From an uncultured Bacteroidales bacterium (GTDB lineage: Bacteria > Bacteroidota > Bacteroidia > Bacteroidales > Paludibacteraceae): 64,000 nt of DNA. How positions within the stretch are numbered: the stretch's first letter is position 1; the number at the start of each line of letters is the position of its first letter. Location: contig CALFTM010000062.1 in NCBI GenBank assembly GCA_937916355.1, positions 1 through 64,000 on the forward strand. Direction: 5' to 3'. Under the pieces are notes generated by a model. It did not search any database. It worked only from the letters and a program-made list of their open reading frames with translations, and was not told the DNA's origin. Of the stretch, positions 63,196 through 64,000 are shown piece after piece. The translations under genes and the position numbers were made by a program.

Positions 63196-64000
63196 CTAAG
63201 AGAACAGACGAAAGACATCATTCAAATTTGCAAAAATCAAAAGGAAGAAAAGAATCATCATGCCAATCATCTGCGCTTTCATCAAAAAGCTTTCACTCGG
63301 TTTTTTCTTTGTAATCATCTCATAGAGGATAAAAAGCGCATGTCCCCCATCCAGTGCGGGAATAGGCAAAATATTCATAAATGCCAATATGACGGAAAGG
63401 AATGCAGTCATCTCCCAAAACAACTTCCCGTCAAATGGGTAGGGGAATAGACTACCAATCGACATAAAACCGCCCAAACTTTGCATGCCCTCTCTCGTGA
63501 ACATATACTTCATATCTCCTGCATAGTTAAACAAGCGAGAAACTCCTTTTTCAAAACCGATGGAGAAAGACTCAAAAAAGCCATACTCCTTCTTCTCCTT
63601 CTTGTAATAAGAACTCATCGGACGCATATAGACTCCGATCCGCCCGTTATGGTCTGGCGTGAGCACAAGCGTAGTGTCTCGACCGGCACGGCTGACTCTT
63701 GCACGTACTGGAATGTTCTTGTTTTGGGAAAAGAAGGTCATACAAGTAGAGACCGAAATCGAGGTAATACTATCATTCAATGCGGTGATACTATCACCAG
63801 CCATCAGCCCGGCTCTCTCTGCACGAGAACCAACCATAACTGAATCAACGACAAAAGGATAACGGAAGGCCAAAAATCCAGTGTTCGCCTCCATCACCTT
63901 CAATATGAAGTCTTCCGGAATATCGACAACCGCCTCTTTCCCATTTCGGAGGACATAAACTTTATCGGCCTCTAAGATCGCACGGAAAGAAGCCTCCTCA
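63196..64000 (-). CDS. rseP: RIP metalloprotease RseP, C-terminal part
   Basis: The frame is open to the right edge, so the N-terminal HExxH part lies outside and about 268 residues are visible. A PDZ domain (VVDSVMVGSRAERAGLMAGD and SITALNDSITSISVS) precedes membrane segments (EMTAFLSVILAFMNILPIPA and MKAQMIGMMILFFLLIFANL). The second metal-site motif NILPIPALDGGHALFILYEM carries the LDG residues of M50 proteases. It is a site-2-type protease that cuts membrane-bound substrates such as anti-sigma factors or leftover signal peptides. Confidence 0.93.
   Translation of the reverse strand, partial: EEASFRAILEADKVYVLRNGKEAVVDIPEDFILKVMEANTGFLAFRYPFVVDSVMVGSRAERAGLMAGDSITALNDSITSISVSTCMTFFSQNKNIPVRARVSRAGRDTTLVLTPDHNGRIGVYMRPMSSYYKKEKKEYGFFESFSIGFEKGVSRLFNYAGDMKYMFTREGMQSLGGFMSIGSLFPYPFDGKLFWEMTAFLSVILAFMNILPIPALDGGHALFILYEMITKKKPSESFLMKAQMIGMMILFFLLIFANLNDVFRLFS

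Overview
The window is a piece of a Bacteroidota chromosome, most likely order Bacteroidales. The evidence is type IX secretion cargo with both kinds of C-terminal sorting domain, a PorP/SprF-like protein, the lineage-typical families DUF2027-Smr, DUF4271 and DUF6242, a short primary sigma factor, and repeated promoter elements of the Bacteroidetes form TAnnTTTG. Acetate-forming genes (pta-ackA) next to menA suggest a fermenting anaerobe that makes menaquinone. One tRNA gene (Lys, TTT) is present. I saw no CRISPR array, rRNA or intact insertion sequence.

Layout. 1-6.4 kb: the end of an AAA-ATPase/nuclease gene, a cytidylate-kinase-like gene, a MATE pump, and a pyrE-SRPBCC-pta-ackA run. 6.6-12 kb: a surface module of a large T9SS type B cargo, an OmpA-family protein and a PorP/SprF-like protein. 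12.3-14.7 kb: a DUF6242 lipoprotein and a PfkB-type sugar kinase. 14.7-22.2 kb: dacB-like, GH25 lysozyme, ybeY, folK, purE, primary sigma factor and bifunctional thrA, the last preceded by a 43-codon ORF. 22.5-26.6 kb: a CotH-domain T9SS type A cargo. 26.7-38.1 kb: trmD, prfC, kdsA, menA, phosphosugar mutase, nagB, lgt and secA. 38.4-42.2 kb: a sugar-phosphate transferase, then pheA and a DAHP synthase/chorismate mutase fusion behind two tandem Phe-rich attenuators. 42.2-53 kb: folA, argG-GNAT-argR, yidD-rnpA, hemD-DUF4271, HIT-greA, DUF2027-Smr, a queA-like gene and a split chromate transporter. 53-60.6 kb: an AT-rich accessory island with RhuM, two C5-cytosine methyltransferases around a DUF3883 putative restriction endonuclease, two paralogous small HTH regulators, a YhcG-type nuclease, a broken antitoxin-like gene and other debris. 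60.6-64 kb: tRNA-Lys, a CNNM/CBS protein, a small hypothetical protein, a TauE/SafE exporter and the 3' part of rseP.

The most striking regulatory structure is the 39.85-40.17 kb leader of pheA. Two complete transcription attenuators stand in series. Each has a Phe/Tyr-rich peptide, a short antiterminator arm directly after the peptide stop codon, and a competing GC-rich terminator. The two enzymes behind them supply DAHP synthase, chorismate mutase and prephenate dehydratase, that is, the entry and the Phe branch of aromatic amino acid synthesis.

The most interesting gene system is the restriction-modification island between the chromate transporter genes and tRNA-Lys. Its genes overlap or nearly touch and run in one direction. 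The first small regulator has a repeated AT-rich candidate operator on its own promoter, as expected for controller-protein timing. Gene debris at its edges suggests repeated turnover at this site.
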